Below, one piece after another: positions 12,484-24,787 of a stretch of 64,000 nucleotides of DNA. Positions within the stretch are counted from its first letter, which is position 1; every line of letters begins with the position of its first letter. The notes below the pieces were generated by a model. That model did not search any database. It saw nothing but the letters and a program-made list of their open reading frames with translations, and was not told the origin of the DNA. Position numbers and translations under genes: made by a program. The DNA is from Acorus gramineus. Lineage: Eukaryota > Streptophyta > Magnoliopsida > Acorales > Acoraceae. Where the stretch lies: assembly GCA_030737835.1 (NCBI GenBank), contig CM060849.1:31814295-31878294 (forward strand). The letters run 5' to 3'.

Positions 12484-12569
12484 TTTCCTTTTGAGTCTTT
12501 CGAGGAATTCGAAATGCTGATGACCAGAAGATTTGAAAGGAAGAGAGAACAGCCCAAGAGGAAATCCGC

Positions 12570-14882
12570 TTACAAATTTTTTCTACAAAGAGGTTGACAA
12601 AGCCGGTTGTTTAAAGTACCATGAAAAAGAGGAAGACCAAGATAACGGACCGGCAGTGCAAAGAGAACAATATTGAGGTGCTGGACAAATCTTATAGAAG
12701 AGGAACCAGCACTTGCGAAGATTTGACTTTTGGAATTGTTTAATGTCAGCCCAGAAAAATTTGCAAATTGAACAAAAAGCTCAGAAAGGGCAGTGGCCGA
12801 ACTTAAGGCTGTATCAGTGAATACTAGGAGATCGTCTGCAAAAGCCAAATTAGAAATGTTCAACTTTCCTCGGAAAAAACTCCCCACCATTCCACCCTTG
12901 ACAAGATTTTCGAGCTGAGAGGAGAGAGCCTGCATGACGAGAGTGAAGATCAATGGAGATAGAGGATCTCCCTGTCAAATTCCACAGCTAGACGAGAAGA
13001 AACCATGCGGCGATCCATTAATAAGGACTGAGTACTTGGCTGGGGTAATACACTCCATGCAAAGACGGATCCAATGAGAATTTAGTTGACAACTCCTTAG
13101 TACTTCTTCAAGGAAGCTCCACCTAACACTGTCAAATGCCTTTCGAAGATCAATTTTTATACAAGCTCGCGACTTGCCTTGAGTCTGGAGATACTTAACC
13201 ATCTCATGGGCAAGAAGGATATTGTGATGAATGCTTCTTCCCTTGATAAATGCTGCTTGGTGATCACTGACAAGGTGGGGGAGGACGTCACGGAGCCTCG
13301 AAGCCATCACCATGGTAATAATTTTGTACAAGGTGTTGCATAAGGAGATGGGTCGATAATTGTCCAGAGTGGCTGCATTTAATGACTTGGGAATAAGAGA
13401 GATGAAGGAGTGGCTGACCTGCTTGAGAAGGTTCCCTGAATAAAAGAAATACTGAACAGCTTCCACAAGGTCATGGCGCACCAAATTCCAGAAAAATTGG
13501 AAAAATCGGGTAGGAAAACCATCAGGCCCAGGAGAGCTTAGTGGCTTTAAGCTAAAAGTAGCTTTACGAATTTCTTCAGGAGAGATAGGAGCTAGTAAGC
13601 TTTGGTTTTCCAAGTCTGAGATTGTGCCATATGACCGAAGAGGTGGAACAGTGCAGCCAGAACCTCTGTTAAGGAGGTTTGAAAAGTACTCAACAATGTG
13701 CTCTTTGATATCGGCTGGATATGTCAACTCCTCCCCATCAGGCGTATGGAGTGACCTCATCGTGTTAACCGTCATTCGATTATTGAGCGAGTCATAAAAG
13801 AAAGGAGTGTTGGAGTCTCCAAAAGATAACCAAAGTTGCCTAGATTTCTGGCGAAGAAAACATTCCTCCTGTTGCAATTTCCATTGATATTGAGCTCGGG
13901 CTAACTGTTCCTCAGTAATGAGATTCTGGTCCATGGGGCGTAGTTGCAAGCGGGCTTGGATTTCTACAAGGTTCTCTCTACTCCTCCTTAACATGTGCTG
14001 AATAGGACCGAAGGTAGCCTTATTCCATTGTTTGAGAGCTAGTTTGGTGGCTGCTATTTTCTTAACCAGACAATATAGAGGAGTTCCAACAACCTCTGTG
14101 GCCCAGGCAGATTCGACAATGGAGTTAAAGGAAGGATGGGCTTCCCACATCTCGAAATACTTGAATGGTTTGGGGCCAGATGGGATAACCGGCTCGCATA
14201 TTACATGCATTGGGGAGTGATCAGAGATCCCTGGAACTAGATTGTTCACCATTGATAGGGGAAAGTCATTGACGAAGGATGAGTTTACTAATATACGATC
14301 CAATCGGCTCATTATGTGATTAGCCTGATGATTAGACCAAGAAAAGGTGTGCCCTGTTGCCTTTAGATCAGAAAGAAGAGATTTAGATATGCACTCATTA
14401 AACTTCCAAAGCCTTCTTGCATGAGCTGGCCTACCACCTACTTTTTCATTACTATATCTTACTTCATTGAAATCTCCCCCCACAAGCCAAGGGAGGAGTA
14501 AGACAGACTCAGATATCTCAATGAGAGAACACCAGACGCGGAGCCGCTCCGAGTAGATATTTGATGCATAAACAGAAGTAACAAAAAAGGAACGCTGAGA
14601 GATCTTACAGAGAATGTGGCAATGGACATATTGGGAGGAATGGTGCAAGATTTTAACCTCATAAAGCTCACTGTTCCAGAATAAACAAATACATCCAGCC
14701 GAAGACAAGAAAGAAGAATCATGATGGATCAATTTCCGCTTCATTACACGGTACCCCGCTGCTGTTAACTTGGTTCCTTGCAGGCTAATGAAAGATGACT
14801 TATGAGCTCGTAAAAATTGGCTCAATTCCAATTGCTTCTCGCCGCCCATTAATCCCCTGATATTCCAAAACAAACAGTCCAT
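12570..14882 (-). pseudogene. LINE ORF2 N-terminal part: endonuclease and reverse transcriptase
   Basis: ATG at 14882 (MDCLFWNIRGLMGG) begins an apurinic-type endonuclease: GGDFNEVRYS, SRLDRILVN and SDHSPMH are present. The conserved LQETK motif reads LQGTK, so its metal-binding glutamate is lost. Reverse transcriptase follows with IPKSLNAATLDNYRPISLCN, AAFIKGRSIHHNI, KIDLRKAFDSVRW and, after a break, FADDLLVF. The break is an in-frame TGA at 12975-12977 exactly at the arginine of the G-I-R-Q-G-D-P motif (CGA to TGA would explain it). A further stop ends the segment at 12570. It is inactive. Confidence 0.9.
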
Positions 14883-14928
14883 GGAAAAAAGGAATGGAAT
14901 TGGGACACATTGAAAAAATTACCAGAAT

Positions 14929-17056
14929 TCAAGCCCTCCTAGCCCCTTTAGAAGAAGGGCCTTTTGTAGGAGGGACTGGACCACTTCTTTTGGGGGAGGG
15001 ATTGCCTTCAGCTAGATCTTTAAAAAAATCTTTGATCAAATCACTTCCATTACTATTCCCTTTTTTAGAGCCTGGACCTTTCTTCTGATTATTATGAGAT
15101 TGCTTGTGCTTCTTGCTTCCTCCAGGTTGGTTGACTTCTAGGGGAGCCACATCTTCAGGGAGTTGCCGGCTACCCTCAATAATCGAAGGGCTATTTGTGT
15201 CCACGACTTGCCCTTCAATGCCTTGAATGCCAGTCAAGTCTTGCAATGAGGAGATGCAAGTGTTTCCACCAGCACCAACAGGCAGAATAGGGATTGCTCC
15301 AGGAGGCCTTTGAGCAATTTGCCAAGGAGAGACTGCTTGGGCCTCTGTAGTGACCGAGTCAACTTCCAAAACCCAAAAATTTGATTGTTGGGGCTCAATT
15401 GGGGTTTCATTGGGATCTGAGTTACATGGTGGAGCATCTTTGGGTGGGGGGAGCTTCTCCTGTAGTGGAGATACTTCCTGTGAGGCTTCTTTAGATCCTT
15501 CCTGAGAGACTTTGTTGGGTAAAATGGGTACCTCCTGGGGAGGTAGGAGAGTTTTCTTTGGCGCCAAGGGCTCCTGTGTAGAGGTACTTGATTCAAGGCT
15601 GTCCTTCAAAGCTTCAAACTTGTTTTTTGCATTTGATCCACTCTTTTGAACCCCCCCTGATTTGTTTTTACTCTGTTTCATTCCATCAGACATAAGACAT
15701 AAGCTCGGGGTTGCTCCTACTGTTTAACTTTGAAACATCTTGCCATTGTAAGTTCTGTTTTTCTTTGCCTTTGATTTGGGTTGAACTGGCTTTCACATTG
15801 CTTCTACTCTCGATGGAGACCTTTTGAGGAGGAGGTTTCATAATGCAACAAGCTTCATCATGCCTGAATGTCTGGCAAAAATGGCATGCAATGGGCTTCC
15901 AGTCGTAATCAATTTTAAAGGTTTCCCGGTGGCCAGGTGATACTTCAACTAGTACAGAATCTGGAAGGATTTTCGAAGCCTGTACTTCCACACAAATTCG
16001 AGCATAAGACGCTCTTGTACATCTAAGCATAGCTGGGTCTGCATAGAGTGGGACTCCTATGGTGCTGCCAATTCGACTTAAGCAGTCATCCTCCCATAGA
16101 TGAAGAGGAAGGTTAGGCAAGCGAACTCAGAGTGGGATGCTACTAAGCCGTTCCTGCTCCATCCTCACTTCAGGGGACCATTTTCGAATAATGAATGGCC
16201 GATGGTCCATGGTCCAGGGACCACCCTCAAGAACTGAATTCAGGTCCTCAGCAAGGCTGAACTTAACAGTAAAAAATCCATTTTCATGCAATAATAGCTT
16301 CATCTCTCCCTTGGGGTTCCACTTGATTTTAAGGAATTGCAAAAAGGGAGTGTACACATGAGTTTTACCTATGATGTAGCCCACCACTGCCTGTTCCCAT
16401 ATCAAGGTATTCTTTGCACAAGCAGATGGGTTTAATGTCGCGACCATAGAGGTGCCATCCACAGTAGGTTCAATAAATCTCAAAGATCCAATGTGGGTAG
16501 AAGGGCGCCCATTTTGAAGAAGCGATCCCCAGGTCTTTACCTGAAGAGAAGAAGAGGGTGGTGGAACCGCAACCGTTTCCGCTGCTTCCGAGAGTCTGAA
16601 CCGCGGGATGGAAGTGCCGGAAAAGCCTCAGAAAAAACTGGAGACGAAGAAGATGGAATGGGAGGGGTAACAGAAGGATGAAATGGTGGCAAGGAGTTGG
16701 GTGAAGGAGTGGGTAGAGCTTTTGTGGAAGAAATGGGTTTCGAGACCAAGAGGTGGAGAAGTGGCTGAAGCTTGGGATTTAATGTTGAAGGCTTTAAAGA
16801 TACTGTCAATGGTTCCCCCACGAGGGAGAGAAAGATTAGCCACTGCATTTGAGGATGGAGTGGAGTTGGAGGTGGGGAGGCAGGGAGGGGGAAAATAGGA
16901 CGAGGGGGTGGAAGATGGAGAGGGTGAGGGCAGGGGAGGGGGGAGGGTAAAAGTGGGAGGAAAGGACGGGGGAGGGAACCCCACCGTCCCCGCCATCGAA
17001 AACCGGAAAGAGCCCGCCGATCTCGAGAACAAGAAACTTTGGGGGAGGGAGTGCAA
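14929..17056 (-). pseudogene. LINE ORF1, DUF4283 plus CCHC knuckle
   Basis: A proline/serine-rich N-terminus (from about 17000) leads into a DUF4283-like block (16483-16127: NPKGEMKLLLHENGFFTVKF, LEGGPWTMDHRPFIIRKW). A TGA then stands where the family has tryptophan (IPL-stop-VRLPNLPLHLW). The next block contains the zinc knuckle CHFCQTFRHDEACC, which fits CX2CX4HX4C. A low-complexity lysine/proline/serine-rich C-terminus runs from 15693 to 14929. Frameshifts separate the three parts. ORF1 proteins of plant L1 elements bind RNA and assemble the particle. Confidence 0.8.
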
Positions 17057-17132
17057 CCTTATTTATTAGACCAGATTCACCTGTCACAAAAAGATTTACC
17101 ATTTACCGGAAAGAGCCCGCCATGAAGATGTT

Positions 17133-17336
17133 GAAGGTTGCAATATGGTGTTTACAAAGTGACTGTAACAAAAGGCCTTCCATGTCAAATGTGGTGAAAG
17201 TTCTAGAAGGTGCTGCAGAAATGAACCTAATGTAGACTACCAATTCTCAACTATGATGCCCGCAGCTGTTGGTGAAGATACACATTTTAGTGAGACTTCT
17301 CCAATACTATCATGCATTCTATCAGGTCCACGATAA
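17133..17336 (+). pseudogene. SD2-type receptor kinase pseudogene, C-terminal end
   Basis: Directly after the second LINE target-site duplication the host gene continues: LKVAIWCLQSDCNKRPSM, the kinase subdomain XI signature with its arginine, then VVKVLEGAAEMN. A TAG at about 17234 breaks the tail. The original stop after SCILSGPR is at 17334-17336. Together with 2214-3280 and 9444-10619 this accounts for a whole SD2-type receptor kinase of intronless layout, as is usual for that group. Confidence 0.88.
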
Positions 17337-19908
17337 AATAGAGACTTCTACAAAAGGTATTGACTCCCATCTACTCTACTTCCTTTCTTACCAATCAATG
17401 TGTTGTTATCAATAAAATTGTGCAAGTAAGAGGCAAAAAGGTCTCATTCTACTGATGTTGTACTGGAGTAGTTTATCAGAATGCCAAGCAATAAATTCTC
17501 TTTACATAATTGCATAGAAATTGTAGTTTTATCTCTTCAGTATTTTTATTAAATCATCTGCAGGCCATCTGTACGACGTTCTTATACATGTTTCTATAGA
17601 ATTGAGTCAGCCATATGAATCCAATTTTATGCTACAGTATTTGTCAAGGTTGCAGCCAAAAAATATACCAAATTATATCTTTCCATCCCTGACCTTTTGT
17701 TGCTAATGCCAACTTGAGCAACACAATTACTATTGCTTCAGCAGTTATTCACATCACTTTACTTGTATGTTAAGACCACACAACACATTATATTCAGTTA
17801 TCTTAATTCTTAACATTAGGAATTTATTTCTATAATTCCTGCAAACAACTTCAACAGAATGCTCTTCTCCACTGTATTCCACAAAAAGGAATTGCAATAT
17901 AATAAATGTCCTGATTTATATAAATTAAAGGCATCTTCCATATCATTAGTTTCCCTCACCCTTGTTTAACGAACACTACCTAAAAACTGACTGCATCATT
18001 TCATCACTTAAATATTTCTCCAGAACACAAAAATGATTGGGACAGACAGATGGATTGATTCAGGTTAGTATAAACCTGCATAGAGTTATATTATTCGGCA
18101 AGCAGAGAAACAGTTCAGCAGATTGGCAGGTAAAGTTTTTATTATCGGTGCTCGAGGCAGACTCCTAAAGCAGCTGGCTCACTGAGGGGTCAGTCACTAG
18201 GTCATCTCGATGGACTAAGTGGGAAAACATATGAGCAGTGCTTGTTTTAGAATTTTATGAAAAGTAATTTAAAGCAATGGTTAAGATATTCATGGATCTG
18301 AACTCAACTTTATATCCATTGAAAAGGAATTCAATTTGTTTGTATGCAGGAGGGCTCTTTGTCCTTTTCAACAAAATAGAGCTGAACAACTATGTATGCC
18401 TCCAAAGAGAGGTTCAAAATGAAAGGAAACCACCAATAGGTGTTACTAAATTGCGACAACTACTATTTATGTAGATATCATTATCTAGATAGGCCTGTCT
18501 CCTTGCTCTTTGGTTTACTATGCCCCATATAATATCAAAAATTTTCTATTGGAACAATAATTTGTCTAATTTTGTAGTTTTGTACCTTTGAAAAACCTAT
18601 ATTTATGCATATACCCTCTTAAATATTATGTATATACTGGTGAATAAGCATTCCTTCCAAGTCTTCCTTATTGCGAGGGATACATGTGACATATATTATG
18701 ATGATACTTGTTTGTTTCACAAATAGGTAGATAGATAAGAAAAGAATAGATATCTTCATGGTAAGATGGGCACAGACAGCTGGGTAGCAGCTATCAAATG
18801 CAGAGATTCCATCACCTCCCAAGGAGAATGAAATGAAAGGAACCCAATAAAAACACACAGCCTCATGAGCATAAATAATGGAAGAAGCATTCTTTTGATA
18901 TTCTCACTTTTCTATGTAGTTCATCTACATGACTACATGAGAGTACGAGATACCTCATCTTTGATGAAGGGTGATCTCTCAGCAGTGATTTTTATGTAGC
19001 TTTTCATTGAAGAAGCACTGATGATCGTAATCTGGAATGATAAGTCCACAGGTTTGCCTCATTTGATACTAATGTGGAATTATGAATCCAGTCTGCCTCA
19101 GCATTGTTGGGCTTCTATTAAAGAATTGAACATGGGAATCTAAACTCAATCAGATGATATCCAGAAATGCATTGTAACAAACAGGGTAGTTGTGAAGCTT
19201 GATGTATTGGCCACTATTTACTCTTATCTTTCAAAAATCACTACAAAATAAAGAAAAAAAATTCAATCAATATCCCATGATTGAATCACTATAAGATTCA
19301 TCTTCCACCCTTTTATAAAGAAATCGAGTAACAGAAACCTTATTATATATTCTCATTAAAACCACTCCTTATTTTCTTTCTTCTTCACTTTCAAAAATCT
19401 CATTTCCATTCTTAAATGGAAGGTGTTCATTTTCAAATGATGCTTCCAAACATTTTAACTGCTTTGTTTTCTAGTGTGTGCATGAATGTGTGTGTGGGGA
19501 CTGAACAGTGCCATTACAACCAGAGTCTCTTCGATGAGCCTTTTTTCACACAAAATTCAGATGTAACATATGACTTCAGTATCATCGAGTGGGGCATCGG
19601 GTTGGTGGGGCTACCCGCATCCATGTAGGGGAGGACACGCTGAGCATTGTCTTAGCGATGGTTTAAGTGAACATGGTTAGATGCCTTATCTACCGGTTTC
19701 CTTGCTTGTGCTCGCTCTTGTAACTTAATTTTTTGGTTGTTTGTTTTATTTTTCTCTTTTCCTCTCATCCCCACTTCAGGCATTGTCTATTTTGATTTTC
19801 TAATTAAAATAGATATACCTACAATTAATCTAAAAAAAAACGTATAACTTCTATAAAAAATAGAAAGAGATGCATTTGATAGAAAACCTTGGACTGAAAT
19901 ATATATAC
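17337..19908. other. Intergenic region, no gene supported
   Basis: 2.6 kb of AT-rich DNA. Short frames (for example near 18277 and 19416) have no recognisable domain and no start context. The stretch 19540-19830 ends in an A-run (AATCTAAAAAAAAA) after T-rich sequence and could be the tail of an old retroposon, but I found no protein motif to confirm it. Confidence 0.5.
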
Positions 19909-20121
19909 AGAATTGATAAGGTGGGTGCGGATGGTGTGGGAACAGTCCCACCATGCGGGATTGAATCTTGGCCGTCCGATCGATGGTATCTCGATCGGAC
20001 GGCCAATGTTTTTTTGTTTTTTTTTAAAAAAGGGAACCGGTACCGGTTCCACTGTAAAAAGAGAGTCTTCGAGAGAGAGAGAGAGAGACTCTCTGTTCCT
20101 TCCCTAAAAAAAGAGAATCCT

Positions 20122-20160
<39 letters not shown>

Positions 20161-21015
20161 CTCTGTTCCTTCCCTAAAAAAAGAGAATCCTCGAGAGAGA
20201 GTGACTCTCTCTTCCTCCCCTACTTATTTTTTTTTAATTTTTTTTTGAGCAACTCTCTTCCTCCCCTGGTAACACCCCAAAACAAATCTCCCCCTGTATC
20301 TTCTTCCAACATTCCCTTCATCGGCACCGGCACCGGCACCGGCATCCCCTTCCGGCATTCCCTTCACCGGCACTAACACCGACACCCCCATCCACTGTAA
20401 GATTTTATTTTACCCTTCTTGATTTACACTTGGGTTTAGGGTTTTGTTCTTTTAAGGATTTTCAAGTTTTGTGTTTTTTTTTCTTTTAAGGGTTCCTATG
20501 TTATGTTCTTGAAGGGTTTGTAATTTTTTGGGTTAATTAGTTAAGGGTTTTTTTGTTTAGGGTTAATGAATATTTTTTTTCATTTGAAGGGGTGAAATTT
20601 ATATAATGTTAAGTTAATGGGTTTCGGTTTGAGCATCCTATTAATTGAGAACAAAAACTTCCTCTTATAGAGCCTTCAAAACTCCCTCCATTTTAAAGCT
20701 TGAAAAACCAATAGAGAGAGAGAGAGATGTTTGACTCACAATCACTATATCAAAGGGGGGTGGGGTGGGCGGGATCCAATGGGCAGTGTTTGGATTGCTG
20801 CTCATTGTCTCACAAGGCTCAAGAAGCATTAAATCCTCAAGACTGACATACTATTTTCCATAAGTATGCCTTTCTTTCTCTTATACATGTTTTTTTTTTA
20901 AAAAAAAAATTGATTCTTCGTAGTTAGCTTTTTTTGATGTTTGAAATGTTGAGTATGTGGTGGGTGTAAGTTTTGTGGTGTTTATTAGTTTTTTGTGGGG
21001 GGGGGGGGGGGGGAT
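19909..21015 (+). repeat. Left arm of the foldback element
   Basis: It carries an 18-bp palindrome (GGAACCGGTACCGGTTCC, about 20033-20050), three GA microsatellite blocks (20070-20190) and CACCGG repeats (about 20323-20344). It ends in a run of about 15 G at 20997-21013. Its reverse complement matches 22685-23654 apart from microsatellite-length changes. Confidence 0.75.
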
Positions 21016-22684
21016 TGTGTTTTCTTTTAGAATTAAGTGAGAATGTTTTTGGGTTTATTCATTATTGTTGGTGAACAGGAATAATTGAATTACTTACGCC
21101 AGTTCAAAACGTGGTAACACCTAAGTTAAGCCAATTCAAAACATGGTAACACCTAAGAAAGTGTTGATATATAATTATCCAGCTTAGGTAAGCTGGTTTC
21201 AATATTAAAAAATATAACATCTTATTCTTGTTTTTACTCTAAATCTAACTATTCTAACCAAACAACATCAACCTATTTAGTCCTTATAATGCCTATTATA
21301 ACTTGAACCAACCAAATGAAGAATGTATAGAATAATTGTTTTTTGAATTACCATCTTATTTCGTTATGTTCATTCCCTCAACCACATATGAATATTTCAA
21401 TTATGCTTTCTTTTGTTTTGCGATGATGATATTGTTTATTATACCCAGCTCATTATGAGGCTTTCATAATTTGAAGGTCGGGGAAAAGAATCAAACAACA
21501 ATGTCTGAGCTTCACAAGTTATAATTTTTTTTTTTTTTGGTTTTCTTTGTTGAAAATAAGATTTCGGTTACAATGATATTTTTAATGTTCCATGCTAATT
21601 CTGAGATTCGTCAAATGATTGAATCTGTTCTTAAGATTTATGAGGGAGCCCACTTTTTTTATTTTAATATTTATTGATTTTGTTGAGTTATGATTCTTGA
21701 TAAAAAGTGATGGTGTGAGAATAAATGTTATTTGTGATCATGGGGTTTGAGGTTATTGGTTAGTTAACAAAATTTGGAATACGTTATGCTTGTGACATAT
21801 ATCTCTAAAAATCTCTTTGTAATACCATCCAAGGTTGATGATCTATTCAAATACAATGGCAATCTCGAACCAACAAGAAAATTGCCACTTTGATTGAATA
21901 TGGTAATTGAACATTACCATTTCATCAACTTTAAGAAGCTTTATTACATGCATGCATGATGACATTGAATATTTTAGTGAGTGATCATGCATAATTATTG
22001 AATATACTATTTTAGTAATAGCCTTACAACAGATCACATGACATTGTTTGATGAAAATGGCTTATGAGTATTGTTTGATGGTAAGTAAATTATTTATTTT
22101 CTTTGTTGTCATATTACCATTAAAATGTTTCGTGTAGATGATGATATACGTGAAGAAACTATTGAGAATTTAGAATCATTGTATGGTGATCATAGCGGTC
22201 TTTGGATTCCAAATGTAGATGATTCCATTTCATTAAATGAAACTCCCGCTTCTAACATTTGCATCTATAGGCGCATGATAAACAATTTCCTCAATGTGTT
22301 GGTCTGTTTGGTCATTTGTTCTATGAGTTTTATCTAATATTTGCTTCAATTTTAATCATTGTAGACTATAGATAATGAATGGCGGAATATATATCGGAGG
22401 CTAAACTTTGATCTTAACACTGGTATAGTTGTAATGAAAAGCAATATGATATTATCTTGTCTTCAATGCACTTCAACATGCAGGTCATGATCACATTTAT
22501 GGTTTTTACATGTAATGCAGATCATGGGAGTTCAAATATCTAATAGTAGATGAAAAAGTCTAGTTAAGGAAAAACAGAATCATTTACACTAAAAAGCCAC
22601 ATAAACTCCCACTTCAAAATTTACACCCAATTGAACATCACCACTCCAAAGACCCAAGCCTTCCATGAAAACACAGTCACCATC
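21016..22684. other. Interior of the foldback element, unidentified
   Basis: AT-rich sequence. It includes a 31-bp tandem pair (TTCAAAACRTGGTAACACC, about 21100-21155) and one 70-codon frame (22125-22337, containing REETIENLESLYGDHSGLW) that I cannot assign. No transposase signature is visible. Confidence 0.5.
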
Positions 22685-22961
22685 CCCTCCCCCCCCCCCA
22701 AAAAAAAATTCTCATAAAAACTAATAAACACCACAAAACTTACACCCACCCGCATACTCAACATTTCAAAAGAAGCCAACTAGGAAGAATCCATTTTTTT
22801 TAAAAAAAAAAACATGTATAAGAGAAAGAAAGGCATACTTATGGAAAACAGTATGTCAGTCTTGAGGATTTGATGCTTCTTGAGCCTTGTGAGGCAATGG
22901 GCAGCAATCCAAACAGTGCCGAATGGACCCCCCTTTGATATCAGTGACTGTGAGTCAAACA

Positions 22962-22992
<31 letters not shown>

Positions 22993-23654
22993 GTGTGTGT
23001 GTGTGTATTGGTTTTTGAAGCTTTAATGGAGGGAGTTTTGAAGGCTTTATAAAGGGAAGTTTTTGTTCTCAATTAATAGGATGGTCAAACCAAAACCCAT
23101 TAACCCAACATTATATAAATTTCACCCCTTTAAATGAAAAAAAATATTCATTAACCCTAAACAAAAAATCCTTAACTAACCAACCAAAAAAATTACAAAC
23201 CCTTCAAGAACATGACATAGGAACCCTTAAGAAAAAAAAAAACACAAAACTTAAAAATCCTTAAAAGAACAAAACCCTAAACCCTAAGTGTAAATCAAGA
23301 AGGGTAAAATAAAATCTTACAGTGGATGGGGGTGTTGGTGTCGGTGCCGGTGAAGGGGATGCCGGAAAGGGATACAGGGGGGGGGGGTGATTTGTTTTGG
23401 GGTGTTAATAGGGGAGGAAGAGAGAGTCTCTCTCTCTGGAGGACTCTCTTTTTTTAGGGGAGAAACAGAGAGTCTCTCTCTCTCGAGGACTCTCTTTTTT
23501 CAGTGGAACCGGTTCCACCGATTCTCCCTTTTTTAAAAAAAAAAAAAAATTGGCCGTCCGATCGAGAGACCATCGATCCCACACGGTTGGACTGTTCCCA
23601 GATTCAATCCCACACGGTGGGACTGTTCCCACACCATTCGCACCTTATCAATTC
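22685..23654 (-). repeat. Right arm of the foldback element
   Basis: Inverted copy of 19909-21015. It starts with the C-run matching the left arm's G-run and ends in CACCTTATCAATTCT. Its palindrome is shorter (GGAACCGGTTCC near 23505), and its GA/CT blocks differ in length from the left arm. Confidence 0.75.
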
Positions 23655-23660
23655 TCTCTC

Positions 23661-23671
23661 TATATATATAT

Positions 23672-23711
<40 letters not shown>
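23661..23711. repeat. (TA)n microsatellite
   Basis: About 50 bp of alternating TATATA with one phase change, directly outside the right arm of the foldback element. Confidence 0.9.
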
Positions 23712-23716
<5 letters not shown>

Positions 23717-24787
23717 ACCATTTGAAATTTTCATTTTTAACAATTTGAACTGACTTCCACAATTGAAACACAACCCAGCCTTGTGATGAAACAATCCAGC
23801 TCCTAATAGTTAACAAGTTTTTTTTTTTAATGCAACAATCAAACAATAACGAATTCAAATCAATATCACTTATCTTAAACTTGGGGTGGGATGTGAAATT
23901 GTGAATGCAATGCCTTGAAAAATTACACTCTCCTTTTCATCTTTGATGTTGGGTTAGAAACTCCGAATGAACGGGAAAGCTCTTCTACAATAGAAACAAA
24001 ATGGAGCCTTCTCGGGTAGTTCACGAGCTGGATTGAACCACGGAAAAGGACTCAAAGACTGGTTAATGCTCCGCATCGGCGGACACAAGTGTGAGTGTAT
24101 GATATATAGGATTGGAATTGGGGTTGTGTGTAACAAAGCTCAATTTTAAATGGTGATGGTGTTTGGTTGTTTTTTCAAGTCTATTTTGATTAATGAAGAT
24201 CTTATGGACCGTTTATTGTGGGTGACCTCACCCACTGGTCAAGCTGATTGTACATTTCTGAACCACCTGATCAAACATCAAATGAAGGATGGACGGTCCA
24301 ATAGGATTGTAACAAGAAGTAGAATGGTCCGTGAGAAGTTGGAATGACTTGGGGGAGGGGGGGCTTAGAAGTGACAGGGAGGGATAAGAAAATTAAAAAG
24401 CTACAAAAAGCTACTAGTAAATGACTTGGGAGAGGGGGTAACGTGGGTCCGCCCCTGATGCAATATGGATCGGAATTTGATAGTCCACATCGAAATGAAT
24501 TCATGAAATTTGGGAATCACTATGGTCACGTATTCGTGGATCGATTAGGAAATTAGAAGCCACATCGTGAATTCAGAACAATTCATGAAACTTGAATAAT
24601 ATCTGAAGCATGGAATTCTTATACAAATTAATTTGACCGTTTTGTGTGGATGATGTGAGGAATATTGGAAAAACAAAATCTTCAATGAGAAGACAGCGAA
24701 CTGGTCCTCTGCTTTCCAATAAAACGAACCCCCCACCTTGAGAAATACCATTGTCATGCATTGACTGATAATAATTCACCAAAAATC
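23712..24787 (+). other. Upstream region of the intact receptor kinase gene
   Basis: 1.1 kb of non-coding DNA that must contain the promoter of the gene starting at 24788. I see no unambiguous TATA box. A stretch with CCAC/GGTG-rich phrases lies near 24215-24240. Nothing else is recognisable. Confidence 0.4.

Larger units (their letters stand above)
10620..17118 (-). mobile_element. L1-type LINE inserted antisense in the kinase pseudogene
   Basis: A 6.5-kb non-LTR retrotransposon. The plus strand shows a T-run (10618-10626), the poly(A) tail of a minus-strand element. It is bounded by a perfect 14-bp target-site duplication GCCATGAAGATGTT (10606-10619 and 17119-17132). On the minus strand it carries ORF1 (DUF4283-type with a CCHC knuckle) and ORF2 (endonuclease, reverse transcriptase, zinc region, RNase H). 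It looks nearly full length because the ORF1 N-terminus is present near the 5' end. Removing it restores the kinase frame E-A-M-K-M-L-K-V-A-I-W-C. Confidence 0.95.
19909..23654. mobile_element. Large inverted-repeat (foldback) DNA element
   Basis: Two arms of about 1 kb are inverted copies of each other. The left arm begins AGAATTGATAAGGTG and the right arm ends CACCTTATCAATTCT. Both contain the phrases GTGTGGGAACAGTCCCACC, GGCCGTCCGATCG, GA-rich runs and GGCACCGG-type repeats, in mirrored order. A 1.7-kb middle separates them. Long terminal inverted repeats of this kind are typical of Mutator-like or foldback elements. No transposase frame is visible, so this would be non-autonomous. AT microsatellites at both edges hide any target-site duplication. 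Confidence 0.7.

Noticed and set aside
18277..18474. 65-codon frame in the intergenic region
   Set aside because: No domain, no codon pattern and no homologous neighbour; its length is expected by chance.
19540..19835. SINE or LINE tail ending in an A-run
   Set aside because: The A-run and T-rich stretch are suggestive, but there is no protein motif, no RNA polymerase III box and no target-site duplication that I could identify.
22125..22337. 70-codon frame inside the foldback element as a gene
   Set aside because: Short, no recognised domain and no flanking coding sequence. It could be a captured fragment, but nothing supports a call.
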